Source: an uncultured Candidatus Nitrosopumilus sp.
GTDB lineage: Archaea; Thermoproteota; Nitrososphaeria; Nitrososphaerales; Nitrosopumilaceae
Length of the DNA: 64,000 bases
Direction of reading: 5' to 3'
Assembly: GCA_905479565.1 (NCBI GenBank)
Contig: CAJQMY010000018.1
Coordinates: 1 to 64,000 of the forward strand
Numbering within the stretch: the first letter of the stretch is position 1; every line of letters starts with the position of its first letter. Positions 60,818 to 64,000 of this stretch are shown here, piece after piece. The notes under the pieces were generated by a model that was not told where the DNA came from, made no database searches, and saw only the letters and a program-made list of their open reading frames with translations. A program made the position numbers and the translations under genes.

Positions 60818-61579
60818 TTAAAAATCTAATTTTGTAAGAAGTCGTGATGCAACGACAAATAATGTTGATGCAATCGCCACTAGAACAATCATTTCAATAA
60901 TTACAAACTCATTGATAGTTCCAAAAATTCCAGCTCTAATTACATCGACAAGATATGTCAATGGATTTAGATAAAATGCAGTTCGCAATGGTTCTGGAAC
61001 ACCGCCAACTGGATAAAATGCGGTACTGACAAAAGCAAAAAAAAGAAAAACAGTGTTGATAATTACATTAAATCCCTCACTTGAGCGTATCCTAGTTGAG
61101 ATAATTGATGCCAATGAACCAAAAAGGACTGAGCCTGTAATAGCGCCAAAAATGATTATTGGAATTGTAACAAGTGAAAATTCTACGGATTCAAAGAATA
61201 CTGGATACCCCACTACAGCTATTAATCCAGCACTAACTAATCCAATTATTCCAATGGTACAGATATTACTTAAAATGTAATGACTCCTAGTAAACGGTCC
61301 AGACATAATTTGTTCAAACATTCCGTGTTTTCTATCATTCCAGATAATGATACCAGAAATTAGTGTACTATTCATTATGTTAAACCCAATCATGCCAGAT
61401 GCCAAAAATGCTGGATAATCAAGATCTTTATTTCCAAATGGAACAGCATTGATTAATGGTGCATAAGCAAAACCAGCTACAAAAATATAGATTAAAGGAA
61501 AAATTATTTGCCAAATTAAAAAACCAGGATTAAGAGAAATCGTGAGATTTCTATTTACGAGTCTAATTATGGGATGTAT
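60818..61579 (-). CDS. ABC-2 type permease with probable AUA start
   Basis: The membrane part of an ABC exporter. The coding frame clearly extends upstream of ATG 61405 through HPIIRLVNRNLTISLNPGFL, then FLIWQIIFPLIYIFVAGFAY, which is the expected first region and helix of an ABC-2 permease. There is no ATG, GTG or TTG until the helix has passed, and a stop (TGA) lies just before 61585. ATA at 61579 lies 6-7 bases after GGTGA, a ribosome binding site inside the ATPase gene. From here the protein is 253 aa with six helices. If ATG 61405 were the start, only 195 aa without the first helix would be made. Confidence 0.72.
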   Translation of the reverse strand: MHPIIRLVNRNLTISLNPGFLIWQIIFPLIYIFVAGFAYAPLINAVPFGNKDLDYPAFLASGMIGFNIMNSTLISGIIIWNDRKHGMFEQIMSGPFTRSHYILSNICTIGIIGLVSAGLIAVVGYPVFFESVEFSLVTIPIIIFGAITGSVLFGSLASIISTRIRSSEGFNVIINTVFLFFAFVSTAFYPVGGVPEPLRTAFYLNPLTYLVDVIRAGIFGTINEFVIIEMIVLVAIASTLFVVASRLLTKLDF

Positions 61580-62501
61580 TTTCTCTCACCATATTCAAAA
61601 AGACTTCTTCAAGATTTGTAGGTACTGCAGATAAATCTTCGATATCAATTCCATTATCATTAAGTATTTTTAATATTTTTAACAATATTAATTCAGATTG
61701 CTCTGAACGAATAATGATATTTGTTCCAGTTTCAAAATCAATTTTACAATCAATTACATCAGATAAAAGAGAATTGATTTTAGGTTGTTTTTCTAACAAA
61801 TGAATTTTAATAGTTTTTTCTTTCCCAAATCTATTTTTTAAAGCATCAGGTGAATCAACAGTAACAATTTTACCTTTATCAATAATAGCTATTTGATCAC
61901 ATAGATATTCTGCTTCAGATAGAATATGCGTAGTGTAAAAAATTGTTAAACCTGTTTTGACTTTATTTTTTAAATAATCTAATAATTTTCTTCTAGCACT
62001 TGGATCTAATCCTACTGTAGGTTCATCCAAAAATAACAATTCCATATCATGCATGAATTCACGTGCCACTTGGACTCTTCTTCTTTGACCAATAGATAGA
62101 TCTTCATTTCTTTTTTTACGAATTTTAACTAGATCAAAGTCATTCAAGAGTTGTTCCATTCTTTTTTTACGTTCAGTTTTAGGAACATTCCACATCATCC
62201 CATATTTCTCAAGAGATTTTTCAACTGACAATGTAGGCTCGTAGCTAGGTTGTTGTAAGACTACTCCAATTTTATGGCGAATTTTGAGAGGTTCTGCTAT
62301 AGCATCTACACCCAAAATAGATAGTGAACCACTTGATGGCGGAATAAGAGTTGTAAGGAGCTTGATTGTGGTAGATTTTCCCGCACCATTTGGGCCTAAA
62401 AATCCAAAAACTTGACCTGATTTTACTGATAGATTAAGATCATCGACTGCATGAACTGAGCCATATGATTTTGATAAATGGTTAACATCAATGCATGACA
62501 T
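61563..62501 (-). CDS. ABC transporter ATPase (DrrA-type)
   Basis: The 312-aa ATP-binding partner of the permease that follows. Walker A GPNGAGKST (residues 35-43), signature LSIGQRRRVQVAREF, Walker B LLFLDEPTVGLDP and TTHILSEAEYLCD (H-loop) are all present, with a C-terminal domain (LEKQPKINSLL to VFLNMV) as in daunorubicin-resistance and lipid exporters. Its end overlaps the probable permease start by 17 bases, so the two are translationally coupled. Confidence 0.94.
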   Translation of the reverse strand: MSCIDVNHLSKSYGSVHAVDDLNLSVKSGQVFGFLGPNGAGKSTTIKLLTTLIPPSSGSLSILGVDAIAEPLKIRHKIGVVLQQPSYEPTLSVEKSLEKYGMMWNVPKTERKKRMEQLLNDFDLVKIRKKRNEDLSIGQRRRVQVAREFMHDMELLFLDEPTVGLDPSARRKLLDYLKNKVKTGLTIFYTTHILSEAEYLCDQIAIIDKGKIVTVDSPDALKNRFGKEKTIKIHLLEKQPKINSLLSDVIDCKIDFETGTNIIIRSEQSELILLKILKILNDNGIDIEDLSAVPTNLEEVFLNMVRENTSHN

Positions 62502-62720
62502 ACCAAAGCTGCGATCTTCCTATTAATTTAGTTAGTGAGATAAATCAAGACGTTTTAAGAGGAATTTAAATGGATTATGATAAACCATGTAGGGGTTTAA
62601 AAAATAAGTTAACTTCTAAATTTTAGAATTGGATAAAAATATGTTCTAGCGATCATTCTGTTAAAAAAAATATCACTAGAATGAAATTTTTATTAATAGA
62701 ACAAGTTATCAAAAAATGAA
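62502..62720. other. Intergenic promoter region
   Basis: This gap of 219 bases holds the divergent promoters of the ABC ATPase gene and the RPA gene. It is AT-rich; I see no RNA gene, repeat or small reading frame in it. Confidence 0.5.
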
Positions 62721-64000
62721 TTGTCTGAGTTTGAAAATCTTATTGATAAATTACTTGCACAAAAGCCAGAATTAACTAAAAATGATCTTGAAGAGCAGAT
62801 TAAACAAAAGAAAGAAAAAATTGGTGCAGGTTATCTAACAGATCAGGGAGCATTATTTTTAATTGCATCAGATTACGGGATCACATTATCAGAACCAGAA
62901 AAAGTTGGAATTGGTTTAAAAGATCTATACGCTGGAGCAAAAGAAATTTCGTTAAAGACAAGAGTTTTGAATCTTTCACCTGCAAAACAATTTTCTAGAA
63001 AGGATGGCTCTCCATTCTATTTGAGAACGATGACCGTATATGATACAAATTCTACAGCTAGTGTAAAATTATGGGATGAAAAAGCAAATCTCCCTGATGT
63101 TGAAAATCTAAAACCTGGAGATTTAATTAAAATAATCAAAGCTTATGTAAAATCTGATCTAGATGGCTCTCCAACAATTAACATTGGTTCTGGATCAAAT
63201 ATAGAAACCACAGATACCAAAAGTGAAATTCCAACTATCGATACCATTACAAAAGATGTTAGTGAATCTAAAGAAGGTCAAAAAGATTTAGTAATTTCTG
63301 GAACTATTGATGGAGCAATTAGTGGAATGGAATTTACAAATTCTCGCGGGATGCCTGGAAAAGCACTAAAAATGAGGCTAAAAGGAAAAGATGGGAGTGG
63401 AATGAGAGTAGTTCTATGGGGGAAAGATGAATCCACCATACCAAATATGATTTCACAATCTGCCAAAGCAAGATTGCTTGGTGTTAGAGTAAAATCTGGA
63501 AATCAAGGCCTTGAAATTCATGGAAATGATTCTACAATAATTGAAATTGAAGGCGGTAAAGAAGCAGAGCCAATAATTACAAGAATTCTTTCTATAATAC
63601 CAACAGAAAATGGTAAAAATATGATTTTAGCAGTTGACAGTAAAAAGAATTTGTTCAACATCAATGATTCATCAAATTCAACTAGCATTTGTGTAGAAGG
63701 AGATGTCATTGAATGCATGCCATCAAAAATTTATGGAAATTCAATATTATTAGATGAGAATTCGTTTGTAAGAAAATTAGATAATGATGAGTCTATTCCT
63801 TCATTGTCCCAACTCAGAACAAAAATTAATGACATCAAAGTAAATGCAAGTTATTGTATTGAAGCAATAGTTTTGAAAGTTCCTGAAAGACGTGAAGTTC
63901 AAACAAAATCAGGTGAATCCATAGCACTTTCAGAAATGTTTGTTGAAGATGATACAGGTCAAATTTGGGTAAAAGGTTGGAGAAATCAAGCAAGAATTAT
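62721..64000 (+). CDS. RPA-type single-strand DNA-binding protein, 5' part
   Basis: It binds single-stranded DNA in replication and repair. It starts at TTG 62721 with SEFENLIDKLLAQKPELTKN and a helical N-terminus (YLTDQGALFLIASDYG), followed by OB-fold units: VLNLSPAKQFSRKDGSPFYL and VKLWDEK, then MRVVLWGKDES with RLLGVRVKSGNQGLE, and a third ending at the window edge with EDDTGQIWVKGW. The repeated W-D/G strands are those of archaeal RPA1-like proteins. No ATG is available in frame. The window ends after about 426 codons, so the C-terminus is not seen. Confidence 0.88.
   Translation, partial: MSEFENLIDKLLAQKPELTKNDLEEQIKQKKEKIGAGYLTDQGALFLIASDYGITLSEPEKVGIGLKDLYAGAKEISLKTRVLNLSPAKQFSRKDGSPFYLRTMTVYDTNSTASVKLWDEKANLPDVENLKPGDLIKIIKAYVKSDLDGSPTINIGSGSNIETTDTKSEIPTIDTITKDVSESKEGQKDLVISGTIDGAISGMEFTNSRGMPGKALKMRLKGKDGSGMRVVLWGKDESTIPNMISQSAKARLLGVRVKSGNQGLEIHGNDSTIIEIEGGKEAEPIITRILSIIPTENGKNMILAVDSKKNLFNINDSSNSTSICVEGDVIECMPSKIYGNSILLDENSFVRKLDNDESIPSLSQLRTKINDIKVNASYCIEAIVLKVPERREVQTKSGESIALSEMFVEDDTGQIWVKGWRNQARI

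Overview
The window comes from the chromosome of an AT-rich, mesophilic ammonia-oxidising-type archaeon (Thaumarchaeota/Nitrososphaerota), most like Nitrosopumilus and its relatives. The archaeal markers are an SRP 7S RNA, pelota, Cdc48, ribosomal protein L2, the GatDE amidotransferase, TrmB- and ArsR-type regulators, a tetraether-lipid-synthase-like radical SAM enzyme and an RPA-type single-strand binding protein. The many plastocyanin-like cupredoxins and the form of the terminal oxidase operon point to the thaumarchaeal branch. No database search was possible, so the assignment rests on recognised families and motifs.

Layout. 1-6.46 kb is an accessory stretch beside tRNA-Val(UAC): a membrane protein with a CPAC motif, DUF488, a secreted cupredoxin, a divergent ArsR/ribbon-helix-helix regulator pair, a protein of 17 GYDxx repeats, an unknown two-gene unit and a RibD/DHFR-like reductase. 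Short repeats resembling the 3' end of the tRNA-Val gene separate several of these units. 6.6-12.3 kb holds a frameshifted glycosyltransferase, aspartate kinase, IlvE, a candidate structured RNA, a methyltransferase and tRNA-Lys. 12.3-16.6 kb is the terminal oxidase operon (minus strand): a subunit II that appears split into two genes, subunit I, a two-domain membrane cupredoxin and a half-size heme A synthase. 16.6-23.9 kb is mostly metabolism: F420H2:NADP oxidoreductase, PPOX-fold protein, aminotransferase, SDR, a DUF59-PqqD fusion, MtnA and tRNA-Arg.

23.9-38.3 kb is a very AT-rich cell-surface glycan island: epimerase, nucleotide-sugar dehydrogenase-like protein, sulfotransferase, FemAB-like transferase, Wzx-like flippase, methyltransferase, four GT4-type glycosyltransferases, two WecB-type epimerases, a predicted alpha/alpha-toroid protein and one decayed gene. 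38.4-46.7 kb contains the Tes-like radical SAM enzyme divergent from TrmB and DtxR regulators, then YjbQ, pelota, CutA, a site-2 protease and an NcsA/TtuA-type tRNA thiolase. 46.7-54.1 kb holds the SRP RNA, acylphosphatase, L2, Cdc48, GatD-GatE and tRNA-Leu. 54.2-64 kb contains the GrpE-DnaK-DnaJ operon, a DUF354 protein, tRNA-Gln(UUG) (the substrate tRNA of GatDE), an ABC exporter whose permease seems to lack a standard start codon, and the 5' part of RPA.

The main points for a second look are the tRNA-Val-associated cassette array, the split oxidase subunit II, the A7 frameshift in the glycosyltransferase, the AUA-start permease, the candidate ncRNA at about 9.1 kb, and three small Cys-containing proteins that a length cut-off would miss.
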